Source: Spirochaetia bacterium (lineage in GTDB: Bacteria; Spirochaetota; Leptospiria; Leptospirales; Leptonemataceae). Taken from it: a stretch of 64,000 bases of DNA. The notes beneath the pieces were generated by a model. It ran no database searches and was not told the DNA's origin. It saw only the letters and a program-made list of their open reading frames with translations. Shown here one piece after another: positions 43,538 through 51,874 of this stretch. Position 1 is the stretch's first letter. Every line of letters begins with the position of its first letter. Position numbers and translations under genes: made by a program. Where the stretch lies: assembly GCA_009885105.1 (NCBI GenBank), contig VFLI01000025.1, forward strand, positions 45,035 through 109,034. The letters are read 5' to 3'.

Positions 43538-46218
43538 AGGGCACCGGCACAATTCGTCTCCGGTTCTGGATACCGGTGGCGGTGTTCGGCGCTTTCAGTT
43601 TGATTCTTTTCGTTTTCGCCCTCAAGGAATACCGCCAGGACGAACGCGATCTGGAAAACAACGCGCTGACCATGCTGCGAGAAATTCTGGGCCGATCCGG
43701 AGGCAGGATCGAGGGTCTGATGAGAAATGGATTGGACAGCCTGGTGGAAATTGATATCTCCGATTTGAGCATTCCCGCCGAATTCAGGTCCGTTGTGCTT
43801 CTGGACGATCGGGGAATTATCCTTTACGGTTCCAGGATCGGCTGGCGCGGCCTCCCTGTAGAAAATGTTCTGCCGGCATTTGAGCGATATCGCTTTCTTT
43901 CAGCCCAGGGAACGCGCAGACCGGATATTCATCTGTCTTCCGACCGCGAAGCCGCAGCCGCGTACCAGCCAGTTGTACTGACTGCCGCTTCCGGACAGAT
44001 CAGGCCCACGCATGTCGGAATGATTTTTGCTGATTACGATCTTTCAAGGAACAAGGCAAGACTGCTCAATAATCTGATAGAAGGCAGCATCGCAGTTTGG
44101 ATTTTTGGCGCGCTTCTGATGCTGTCCCTCTGGGCCGCCCTGAACCGCTGGCTGACACGGCCGCTTTCTCATCTTACTGAGGTCGTAAATCGTTTCAGCA
44201 GGGGCGAATACATTGTCAGGTCGGATCTGACAGGAAGAGGCGAGCTTGTGAAACTTTCCCGGGCATTCAATTTCATGGCGGATGAAGTTCTCAGAAACAG
44301 TTCGCAGCTGACGGCTGTGCTCAACTCCGCGACTCATTACGCGATCATTGCCGCCGACCGCGCGGGAAAAATAATCGTGTTCAATCCGGGAGCACAGCGG
44401 ATGACCGGGTACACATCCGATGAGGTTATTGGAAAGATTTCGCCCCTGATCTGGCAGCCCGATGCGGGCATCGAGAATGAAAGCAAAGAGACAGAGGAAG
44501 CGCCGCAGCATCCTGTCAGCGAATTTTCCATAATTTCAGAATTCGCCCGGCGCGGAAAAACACCTGCCGATGAGTGGATACTGTATCAGAAAAACGGCGC
44601 GCAGCTGAGCACGCGCATGGTTGTGACAGAAATTCTGGATGAGAGGTCTCAGAAAACAGGGTATCTCTGCATGGCGGAGGATATCACAGAGAGGAAGAAA
44701 ACTGCTGAATTCATTAAAAATATCCTGGAGTGTGTGGATGAGGGATTTATCATTATTGACAGAGATTTCCGGATACTGATGGCAAACCGGGCGTATTCGA
44801 GGATGGTTGAGAGACCTCTCGACGAGATCATCGGCAGGCATTGCTGTGAATCATCCCTTCATCTCTCTGAACCCTGCTATCAAACCAATCGTGACTGCGC
44901 GGTTAAGGATGTTTTTGAAACGCGAAGATCGCATTCAGGCGTTTACAATCGTTATGATTCTAAAGGACGGTCCATGCACATCGAGACCAAGGCATATCCT
45001 TTCTTACAGGGACCTTCCGGAGAAGTTCTCACCGTGATCGAGACTCTTGTGGATGTCACGGATAAACAGAAACTGGAAGATCAGCTCCATCAGTCTCAGA
45101 AAATGGAGGCTGTGGGACAGCTTGCCGGCGGAATCGCTCATGATTTTAACAATATACTGACAACAATTATTGGGTACAGCGATCTGGTCCTGATGGACAT
45201 GGAGGATGAGGATCCGCGCAGGAAAAATATTGAGCACATTCTTGAAGGCTCACAGAGAGCGGCGCTGCTCACTAAGGATCTTCTGCTTTTCAGCCGCAAA
45301 CAGGTCAGCGAACGCAGTTATGTGGATCTGAACGGCGTCATTCGCAAAGTCGAAAATTTTTTAATAAGGATAATCGGCGAGGACATAACATGCCGGACTC
45401 TTCTGCATCCTGGATCTCTGACGGTGCAGGCGGATGCGCATCAGCTCGAGCAGGTCCTCTTGAATCTTGCGACAAACTCCCGGGATGCCATGAAAAAGGG
45501 CGGCGCTTTCAACATCGCAACGGCGCCGATTCGGTTTGATCATGAATTCATCACCGCTTACGGATACGGGCAGCCGGGGATGTATGCCGAACTGACTGTA
45601 TCGGACACAGGAAGCGGCATGGACAAAGAAACGCAGCAAAGAATTTTTGAGCCCTTTTTTACCACAAAGGAAACGGGAAAAGGCACTGGACTGGGGCTGG
45701 CCGTTGTGTACGGCATCATCGAGAAACACAACGGATACATCAATCTTTACAGCGAGCCGGATTTAGGCACAACTTTCAAAATCTATCTGCCGCTGGCTCC
45801 GGTGCAGCCGGATGCGGCGGAGGAGTCAGTGCAGCCGGTTGCGCCTGGCAGAGGTGAAACTATACTGCTTGCGGAGGATGAGCCGGAGGTGCGCAAAATT
45901 CTCAAATTGAGCCTTGAATCGAACGGATACCGGGTGATTGAGGCTGACAATGGAGACGACGCTGTCAAAAAATTCCAGGACAATTTGCAGAAAATTTCAA
46001 TGGTGCTTCTTGATGTCATCATGCCGGCCAAAAACGGCAGGCAGGCAGGTGAAGAGATCAGGAGTCTCAGACCGGAAGTGAAAATTGTTTTTATCAGCGG
46101 ATACACAGGCGACATTATTTCAGAAAAAGGAATGCTGGAAGCGGATGCCGAGCTGATCGCGAAGCCTGTTTCGGCTGAAAAGCTGCTGCGAAAAGTCAGG
46201 GAAGTACTGGATCGATAG
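43534..46218 (+). CDS. Membrane hybrid sensor histidine kinase (HAMP-PAS-PAS-HisKA-HATPase-REC)
   Basis: 894 residues. Membrane segments at ~11-30 and ~186-205 enclose a ~150-residue periplasmic domain; HAMP ~206-258, PAS ~258-375 and ~388-510, HisKA with phospho-acceptor His in GGIAHDFNNILT, HATPase with DTGSGMD and GKGTGLGLAVVYGI, and a C-terminal receiver with phospho-Asp in VLLDVIMPAKNG. PAS 2 includes a short cysteine-rich stretch (HCCESS, PCYQTNRDC) that might bind metal or sense redox. GTG start overlaps the upstream lipoprotein stop (GTGA). The REC domain suggests a further phosphorelay. Its 3' end overlaps the convergent WYL gene by 23 bp. Confidence 0.94.
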   Translation: MKGTGTIRLRFWIPVAVFGAFSLILFVFALKEYRQDERDLENNALTMLREILGRSGGRIEGLMRNGLDSLVEIDISDLSIPAEFRSVVLLDDRGIILYGSRIGWRGLPVENVLPAFERYRFLSAQGTRRPDIHLSSDREAAAAYQPVVLTAASGQIRPTHVGMIFADYDLSRNKARLLNNLIEGSIAVWIFGALLMLSLWAALNRWLTRPLSHLTEVVNRFSRGEYIVRSDLTGRGELVKLSRAFNFMADEVLRNSSQLTAVLNSATHYAIIAADRAGKIIVFNPGAQRMTGYTSDEVIGKISPLIWQPDAGIENESKETEEAPQHPVSEFSIISEFARRGKTPADEWILYQKNGAQLSTRMVVTEILDERSQKTGYLCMAEDITERKKTAEFIKNILECVDEGFIIIDRDFRILMANRAYSRMVERPLDEIIGRHCCESSLHLSEPCYQTNRDCAVKDVFETRRSHSGVYNRYDSKGRSMHIETKAYPFLQGPSGEVLTVIETLVDVTDKQKLEDQLHQSQKMEAVGQLAGGIAHDFNNILTTIIGYSDLVLMDMEDEDPRRKNIEHILEGSQRAALLTKDLLLFSRKQVSERSYVDLNGVIRKVENFLIRIIGEDITCRTLLHPGSLTVQADAHQLEQVLLNLATNSRDAMKKGGAFNIATAPIRFDHEFITAYGYGQPGMYAELTVSDTGSGMDKETQQRIFEPFFTTKETGKGTGLGLAVVYGIIEKHNGYINLYSEPDLGTTFKIYLPLAPVQPDAAEESVQPVAPGRGETILLAEDEPEVRKILKLSLESNGYRVIEADNGDDAVKKFQDNLQKISMVLLDVIMPAKNGRQAGEEIRSLRPEVKIVFISGYTGDIISEKGMLEADAELIAKPVSAEKLLRKVREVLDR

Positions 46219-47173
46219 AATCCGGAGGTGCGATTTCCATCAGCTCCGAATACTGCGAATCGCGCATATGCTGCGGCGATACAATAAAACAGTCCGGCCC
46301 CAGAGAGCGCATCATCGAGCGAAACCACAGACTTTCACGCACCCGGCAGGAGGCCCGAAGCCATTCCGGATGTTCCTGTGACTGCAGCGGACAGTCATTA
46401 AATATTTTAAAATAGAGCTCCATCGCATTCTTTATTTTCGGCGAGAAGGCTATCTCAACAGTGAATCCTCCCGGATTGGCGTCAAAAATCGGCGACTGCT
46501 TCAGAAAACTATCCATATTTTCCGGCGGCGATGTTTCCTCCTTCATATCCAGAATCTGAACGTCGTCCATTCGTTCCAGATGAAAATAACGCGGTTCCTT
46601 GCGAAGGTGGCAGTGCCCGATCAGATAGGCGGATCCGCGGTGCTGGAAGAGCGCCCAGGGATCAACCCGGCGGATTTCCGGCTCCCTGGATGAAAGCGTT
46701 CGATACAGAAATTGAATCTGCAGGCGCTCGCTCAGAGCTTTTTCAACGGCGGCACGGCGTTTCTGAAACGGCGATGTGGATTCTATGGCTACAGGAACTG
46801 CGGATAATCGAGACAGAATTCGCACTAGATCGTCCGTGCCTTTCTGGCCGGGCTGAATCACGCCGGAATCGCGCGAAAGAACTTTTTGCAGAAGGGCCCA
46901 TTCTTCGGCTGTGAGGGCCAGCGGCCGGTCAAGTCCCTGCGGAAATTCGAGATAAACGCGGTCCTCTTCGTCGATGTATACTTCGATGAAATCGGACGGA
47001 GAAAACGGAGGAACGCCGAACAGTATCAGTTTGTGAATGTGCCGCCTGAGCTCTTCCAGAGAACCGTAACCCGCGATCTTCTGGAGTTTCGACAGGTGCA
47101 TTCCCTGATTTGCATGGAGCAGCGGGACCAGGCTGAAGATCTTTTTTAAGTTTATGGAAGCGTCTTTTCTCAT
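46196..47173 (-). CDS. WYL-domain transcriptional regulator (second of pair)
   Basis: 325 residues. N-terminal winged-helix-type region (LKKIFSLVPLLHANQGMHLSKLQKIAGY), then a WYL domain with ALSERLQIQFLYRTLSSREPEIRRVDPWALFQHRGSAYLIGHCHLRKEPRYFHLERM, presented here in parts: the RG-AYLIGHC stretch replaces the classical WYL triplet. A C-terminal extension follows. It overlaps its upstream partner by four bases (ATGA). Such tandem pairs resemble PafB/PafC, which control DNA-damage genes in actinobacteria by binding single-stranded DNA; the role here is open. Confidence 0.82.
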   Translation of the reverse strand: MRKDASINLKKIFSLVPLLHANQGMHLSKLQKIAGYGSLEELRRHIHKLILFGVPPFSPSDFIEVYIDEEDRVYLEFPQGLDRPLALTAEEWALLQKVLSRDSGVIQPGQKGTDDLVRILSRLSAVPVAIESTSPFQKRRAAVEKALSERLQIQFLYRTLSSREPEIRRVDPWALFQHRGSAYLIGHCHLRKEPRYFHLERMDDVQILDMKEETSPPENMDSFLKQSPIFDANPGGFTVEIAFSPKIKNAMELYFKIFNDCPLQSQEHPEWLRASCRVRESLWFRSMMRSLGPDCFIVSPQHMRDSQYSELMEIAPPDSIDPVLP

Positions 47174-48210
47174 TTTGTTTTGTGTGCGGCCCTCATCGCG
47201 TCCAGGTGTTCGATGAAAGCGCGCCGCATTTCTTCCGGTCCCAGGCGCAAAACGGCTCCGGGATTTCGAATCATCCAGGAAAAAAGAGCCGAGCGGTTCG
47301 TGGTGAGAAATGCGATTTCGTTTTTTCTTACCGGTTTCAGTTTCTTGCGGGGCGGCAGGCCTCCCAGAAAATCTTCGAAAGATCCCCTGCTTTTTTCGTC
47401 GATCACCGCCCGGACAGGCTCTTCCGCGTGAATGTGCACGGTGAGCGGATGCAGAGAATAATCGCGTATGTTGAAATCTTTTCGCGGGCTGTATTTCTCA
47501 TCGAGAGTCTGGATTGATTCGATTCTGTCCAGATAGAAGGACCGGATGGCCTCTGCCTTTCTGCAGTATGCGATGAAGCACCATCGGCCTCTGTGGCTGA
47601 CCATTCCCTGTCCTTCGATGATTCTTTCTTCCGGTCCCGACTGTCCCCGGTAAATGATCTTTACCGCTCTGTGTTTGGAAAGAGCGCCGTGGGCCTGAGA
47701 CAGAATGGCCAGCAGATTTTCATCCTCATCCGGTTCGATGGAAAACCGGTTCTGATCCGGCGCCGTTTCAAACTGCCTCAGTTCCGGATTGCGATACAGC
47801 AGTTTTGCCGCGGCCGATTCTAGAAGCTCGCAGGTCTCCGGATCCGATTTTGAATATTCATGCACCGCCTGGAGCAGAACTCCGGCCAGAGAACGCGCTT
47901 CATCAGGAGTGAGATCGATTTCCGGGAGTTTCTGTATTTCGTCCTCCGGGACATAAAGGTGCCCTTTTACGATTCTTCCGTCCGGCAGCACGTCCCCGTC
48001 TGCATAATGATGCAGATCCAGGCCCAGTTCCGAAAGTTCCACTTTATCTCTTTCGAATTTGCGGCGCGCCGTTTCCGCCTCCCCCTGATACGCAAGCGGC
48101 ATCATTTCTTTGATTCTGGAAAAGCTCAAACCTCGCGGATTGTTCAGGAAGGTCAGATACAGGCAGGCCAGCCTCTCAACCTTGTCTATCTTGTCCTGGA
48201 TTTCCGCCAT
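47170..48210 (-). CDS. WYL-domain transcriptional regulator (first of pair)
   Basis: 346 residues. Helix-turn-helix N-terminus (DKVERLACLYLTFLNNPRGLSF), then a WYL domain: HRAVKIIYRGQSGPEERIIE, HRGRWCFIAYCRKAEAIRSF. YLDRIESI follows, the arginine-rich beta-strand proposed to bind nucleic acid or nucleotide ligands in this family. It is the first gene of the two-gene WYL unit and would probably form a heterodimer with the second product. Confidence 0.84.
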   Translation of the reverse strand: MAEIQDKIDKVERLACLYLTFLNNPRGLSFSRIKEMMPLAYQGEAETARRKFERDKVELSELGLDLHHYADGDVLPDGRIVKGHLYVPEDEIQKLPEIDLTPDEARSLAGVLLQAVHEYSKSDPETCELLESAAAKLLYRNPELRQFETAPDQNRFSIEPDEDENLLAILSQAHGALSKHRAVKIIYRGQSGPEERIIEGQGMVSHRGRWCFIAYCRKAEAIRSFYLDRIESIQTLDEKYSPRKDFNIRDYSLHPLTVHIHAEEPVRAVIDEKSRGSFEDFLGGLPPRKKLKPVRKNEIAFLTTNRSALFSWMIRNPGAVLRLGPEEMRRAFIEHLDAMRAAHKTK

Positions 48211-48295
48211 ACCGTTCTCATCTTTTCACCGGACCCTGTCCTGAAAAGTGTATTTTTTCTTGCGTATCGGCGATATGCGCCGCACCAGGGTACTG

Positions 48296-49330
48296 ATGAT
48301 TCCAATAATCCGCGGCTTGAAATTCCTTCTTGCGGCCGAGCTGCAGAAATACGGCCGCCTGCAAGAAAATGAAATTTTCCTGGGCAGCGGAAGCGCGCGC
48401 CGGAGCGCGGATGTCTATGAAATTCAAGGTTCCAGTCCGACCGGGACAATTCTTTTCATTCACGGCATGAGTGTGCTGGGAAACCGCGATCCCCGCCTGA
48501 TCAATGTATGCCGGGCTATTGCAACCTGCGGTTTTCGTGTCATCGCTCCGTATTATAAAGAAATACAACAGTTAAAAATATTGAAGAAAAGCATAACAGA
48601 CATCGCCGGATCGATTGAGGTCGCGGCCGCGGACCCCCGCCTCTGCGGCAGAGGCAGCGGCGGGAAAGTGGGAATATTCTCACCGTCATTTTCGGCCGGT
48701 ATGTGTCTTGCGGCGGCGGCTATGCCGGGGATTGCAGACAGGGTGTCCGCGATCTGCACGGTCGGAACGATGGGATCCGTGGATACAACGGCGGATTTTC
48801 TGCTCGGTCAGCATGATATCGATGATTTTGGAACGATGATAGTAATGTATAACTTTCTTCGCTACTCAACAGGAAGGAAACCGGCTCTGGAGAAAGCGTT
48901 GTTGACAGCCGCTCTTGACAACGGTCACCGGCGCATTGTTCCGGAACTTCCCGGTGTGATGAAAAAGATGCGCCCGGCAGACAGGAAGCTTTTCGAGATT
49001 CTGCGCAGGAATCCGGTGGAACGGCTGCGGCACTGGAAAATAGTCAAGAATCTAAAAGGGATTTCGCGCCACACTCTGGATCAGTTTGTCACAATTGACC
49101 GTGTTGCCGGCATCAAAGCCGCTGTCAGTCTCATCCATGGCATAGATGACAACGTAATTCCCCCCGAGGAGTCGAAATTAGTTTTTCAGAGGCTGAAAGA
49201 ACACGGCTGTCCTGTCAAATTAACCTTGACGCCGTTGATTTCCCACGGCGATTCTCAGATCAGCATAAAAATGATTCCGGATATCCTGCGCCTTGCCTCC
49301 GGACTGGATTATTTTTTTCGAAATGTATGA
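48296..49330 (+). CDS. Alpha/beta-hydrolase fold protein
   Basis: 344 residues from the ATG at 48296 (AGGG at good spacing); GTG 48248 and ATG 48275 upstream are possible. Oxyanion strand TILFIHGMSVLGNRD, nucleophile elbow SFSAG (in FSPSFSAGM; the usual Gly before the central residue is Ser), acid in HGIDDNVIP and His in ISHGDS. The first 20 residues are hydrophobic and could anchor the protein to the membrane. The next gene starts inside its stop codon (ATGA), linking it to the cell-wall operon. The substrate is unknown; hydrolysis of an ester or thioester is likely. Confidence 0.75.
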   Translation: MIPIIRGLKFLLAAELQKYGRLQENEIFLGSGSARRSADVYEIQGSSPTGTILFIHGMSVLGNRDPRLINVCRAIATCGFRVIAPYYKEIQQLKILKKSITDIAGSIEVAAADPRLCGRGSGGKVGIFSPSFSAGMCLAAAAMPGIADRVSAICTVGTMGSVDTTADFLLGQHDIDDFGTMIVMYNFLRYSTGRKPALEKALLTAALDNGHRRIVPELPGVMKKMRPADRKLFEILRRNPVERLRHWKIVKNLKGISRHTLDQFVTIDRVAGIKAAVSLIHGIDDNVIPPEESKLVFQRLKEHGCPVKLTLTPLISHGDSQISIKMIPDILRLASGLDYFFRNV

Positions 49331-50409
49331 AAACAATAATTCTATTTGCAGCAGCAATTTTTCTGTTCATCGCCGCAAATTTCGCAGCGCGGCTTTTTCA
49401 GACACAGACTTCTTTGTGGAAAGATGCCGACAGCTACGTCTGGAATACGAAAATGGGGGCGCTGTTTCGCGGGGATTTGAAAAATACGGAAATTCTAATT
49501 CTGGGTGACAGTCAGACAATGAGCGGCGTTCTGCCGGAAATTCTGGAGAAATCTCTGCGACGGAAAGTATACAATTTCGGTCTGCCGGCCCAGCAGCCGG
49601 AGGGTATGGAGAGTCTGGCCGCACTGTTGAAAGAGCAGGCGCCGTCGCTGCGGACAATAGTTATCAATGTAAACCCGTACTGCATGTTCAAAACGGAAGT
49701 CTACGACGCTTTTCTAACGTACTATCGCGGTGAAATGCTCAATCATGCGCCGGGAACTCTGCTTTTGCGTCCGGATCTTGCCGGCAGATCGCCGGGACAG
49801 TTCCTCCATCAGTCTCTTCAATCGCTGCCTATCTATTCACTCCACTTTGCTGTGGAACAGCATTTTGAAAATCCGGCATCGAACAAAAAAAATGATCCAG
49901 AGCAGGCAGAAGCATATTTTCGCACAGGCTGGTCTCCACTGGAAAGCATCCGGTCGGCTCGGGAAAAAAATCTGGCTGTTGGGCGGATAATATCAGAACA
50001 CCGGGGTTTCTGGACATGGAAAAATTTTACAGTGCCGGAGTTGCGGTGTTCTTCATCCATTGTGGAAGACGTTCCCGTGCGCGGTGTTCCGTATTTCGAC
50101 CGTCCGCTGGCAGGGCCCTCATGGCAGAGAACTCTGGCAAAACTTTCCGGGTCGGGATACAGGATCGTCATCGCACAGATTCCGTTTTCAGAAGTATGGA
50201 ACAAATCCACGGATTACGACGGCGTATACAGACGGCTGAATGCCCGGATCGGAGAATTTAAGAAAGACCATCTGAATCTCGTCGTCATTCCTCTGCCGCC
50301 GGCAGCCGATTATCGGGCGCCTGGAATGTTTCAGGACTGGACCCACCTTTCTGCCTGCGGAGCGGCCCGGTACACCAAATTTCTGGCTGAAGCGATGAAG
50401 GGCCTGTGA
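49327..50409 (+). CDS. DUF1574-like SGNH-fold protein, membrane anchored
   Basis: 360 residues. N-terminal membrane anchor or signal (ILFAAAIFLFIAANFAARLF), then a periplasmic SGNH/GDSL-like domain: block I ILGDSQTMSG near residue 57, block III-like region and a C-terminal DWTHLSACGAARY with the Asp-x-x-His pair, so the Ser-His-Asp set seems complete. Leptospira genomes carry many related DUF1574 proteins of unknown function; AlgX/OatA relatives are O-acetyltransferases or esterases for polysaccharides. Position ahead of rsmH and the mur genes hints at peptidoglycan or glycan modification (inference). Overlaps both neighbours by four bases. Confidence 0.65.
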   Translation: MKTIILFAAAIFLFIAANFAARLFQTQTSLWKDADSYVWNTKMGALFRGDLKNTEILILGDSQTMSGVLPEILEKSLRRKVYNFGLPAQQPEGMESLAALLKEQAPSLRTIVINVNPYCMFKTEVYDAFLTYYRGEMLNHAPGTLLLRPDLAGRSPGQFLHQSLQSLPIYSLHFAVEQHFENPASNKKNDPEQAEAYFRTGWSPLESIRSAREKNLAVGRIISEHRGFWTWKNFTVPELRCSSSIVEDVPVRGVPYFDRPLAGPSWQRTLAKLSGSGYRIVIAQIPFSEVWNKSTDYDGVYRRLNARIGEFKKDHLNLVVIPLPPAADYRAPGMFQDWTHLSACGAARYTKFLAEAMKGL

Positions 50410-51431
50410 CGCCTCACTATTCCGTTCTGCTTCCAGAGATTCTAAATTTCGCAAAATTGATTCCCGGAGTCGACGATCCCGGCGCGGAGAAAATAATTCT
50501 TGTCGATGGAACTCTGGGAGATGCAGGTCACTCCACGGCTCTTGCACAGCTCCATCCCGGAGCTCTGATACTCGGTCTGGATCAGGATCCGGAAATGCTG
50601 GGACGGGCGCAGACCTTCATCGAATTGAAAAATATTCCCCATAAGCGGATCAGCGCGCAGAAAGAAGAAATAAACTCTCTAAAAGAATTCTCAGGGATTG
50701 CAGGCATGCTCTGTCCGTTTGGAAAGCTGGCCGGTCTTTTGAAGTCGGCGGGAATGGAAGCACATTTTATACTGCTGGACCTGGGAGTTTCGCAGCATCA
50801 TTTTTTAACAGCCGGGCGGGGCTTTTCCTTTCAGGACGATTCTCTGGATATGCGAATGGATCCGGAACTTCCGGTCGATGCCGCTGAAATTCTGAATACT
50901 TTCGAAGCCGAAACTCTGGAAGGCATATTCCGGGAACTGGGTGAGGAACGATTTGCCGGACGCATAGCCCGCCTCATAGTAAAACACAGGCCTATTCAGA
51001 GTTCCAGACAGCTGGCGACCATTGTCCGCCAGGCTCTGCCTGGTCGGCCGTCATCACAGGATCGACCCAGGACATCGATCCATCCGGCCACCAGAATTTT
51101 CCAGGCCCTGCGGATTTATGTGAATCGAGAACTGGAAGAACTGGATACAGCTCTGGAAGGACTGCCCGGCTGCCTGACAGCGGGGGGGCTTCTGGCGGTG
51201 ATTTCTTTCCATTCACTGGAAGACCGCCGGGTCAAACAGACATTTCAGAGAATCGGAGAAAAAGAGAAGAAGAAATCTCCGGAAAAAGCGTACAGAATCC
51301 GGCCCGAGAGCGGTCTTGAATTCACGATCCTGACACCGCATCCTTTGACTGCCTCAGACAGAGAAATTTATGAAAATCCGGCTTCCCGATCGGCAAAACT
51401 GCGAGTTTTACAAAAAAAGCACCGAAAATAA
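50406..51431 (+). CDS. rsmH: 16S rRNA (cytosine1402-N4)-methyltransferase
   Basis: 341 residues, SAM-dependent Rossmann methyltransferase. HYSVLLPEILNF start, SAM motif DGTLGDAGHSTAL, DLGVSQHHF, GFSFQDDSLDMRMD, and FHSLEDRRVKQTF are family marks. GTG start overlaps the DUF1574 stop (GTGA). First classical gene of the dcw cluster. No mraZ lies upstream in the normal place; it is replaced by the hydrolase and DUF1574 genes. Confidence 0.96.
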   Translation: MTPHYSVLLPEILNFAKLIPGVDDPGAEKIILVDGTLGDAGHSTALAQLHPGALILGLDQDPEMLGRAQTFIELKNIPHKRISAQKEEINSLKEFSGIAGMLCPFGKLAGLLKSAGMEAHFILLDLGVSQHHFLTAGRGFSFQDDSLDMRMDPELPVDAAEILNTFEAETLEGIFRELGEERFAGRIARLIVKHRPIQSSRQLATIVRQALPGRPSSQDRPRTSIHPATRIFQALRIYVNRELEELDTALEGLPGCLTAGGLLAVISFHSLEDRRVKQTFQRIGEKEKKKSPEKAYRIRPESGLEFTILTPHPLTASDREIYENPASRSAKLRVLQKKHRK

Positions 51432-51436
51432 TATGT

Positions 51437-51697
51437 ATGCTCTCTTATCTGGAAAGAACCTGGCGCCAGGCTTCCGGCCTGGCTCTGGTCTGCGGAGGCT
51501 TTGCTCTGCCGTTTTTACTGCTTCTTCTCTTTTGTAGAATGAATGTGGAAGTGTCGCTTCTGCGTCGAAAAATTCAATCTGCCTCCACTCAACGCGAAGA
51601 GATGATGCGCAGAAACCGTGCCCTGAAGCACACACTTTCTTCCGTCGGCGTGACAGAATTTCGGCCTGCAAGTCTGCAGACTGTTGCTGCAGAATGA
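51437..51697 (+). CDS. ftsL: FtsL-like division protein
   Basis: 86 residues: short cytosolic start, one membrane segment at ~14-34 (LALVCGGFALPFLLLLLFC) and a coiled coil (VSLLRRKIQSASTQREEMMRRNRAL). Sequence is not conserved in FtsL; the call depends on size, topology and position between rsmH and murE. It would bind FtsB/FtsQ-type partners and activate FtsW/FtsI septal synthesis. The expected next gene, ftsI, is missing. Confidence 0.72.
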   Translation: MLSYLERTWRQASGLALVCGGFALPFLLLLLFCRMNVEVSLLRRKIQSASTQREEMMRRNRALKHTLSSVGVTEFRPASLQTVAAE

Positions 51698-51874
51698 TCC
51701 CGTGGTTCTCCGGGCGCGCGGAGACGAAATCGGCTTTACCGTCGGAAGCGTCGCCCCATTCTGACGCGAACGCCCGCGCACAGCGCCGTCAACGTCCTAC
51801 TGCGTTGCGGCATTCGGCAAGGTGCGTATCCCGGACGAGCATACCCTTGCCAATCCGAAAACAGGTGTCTGGAC
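51684..51874 (+). pseudogene. Possible decayed coding remnant in the usual ftsI place
   Basis: About 177 bp between the ftsL-like stop and murE. In one frame it encodes QNDPVVLRARGDEIGFTVGS-VAPF, then a stop at 51762, then (same frame) CVAAFGKVRIPDEHTLANPK-TGVW up to another stop just before murE. The composition looks protein-coding, but the pieces are short and no family could be recognised. It may be what is left of ftsI or another gene, or only a long leader for murE. Very uncertain. Confidence 0.25.

Noticed and set aside
42554..43552. 332-codon open frame on the minus strand
   Set aside because: Antisense to the substrate-binding lipoprotein gene; no family pattern and unlikely composition.
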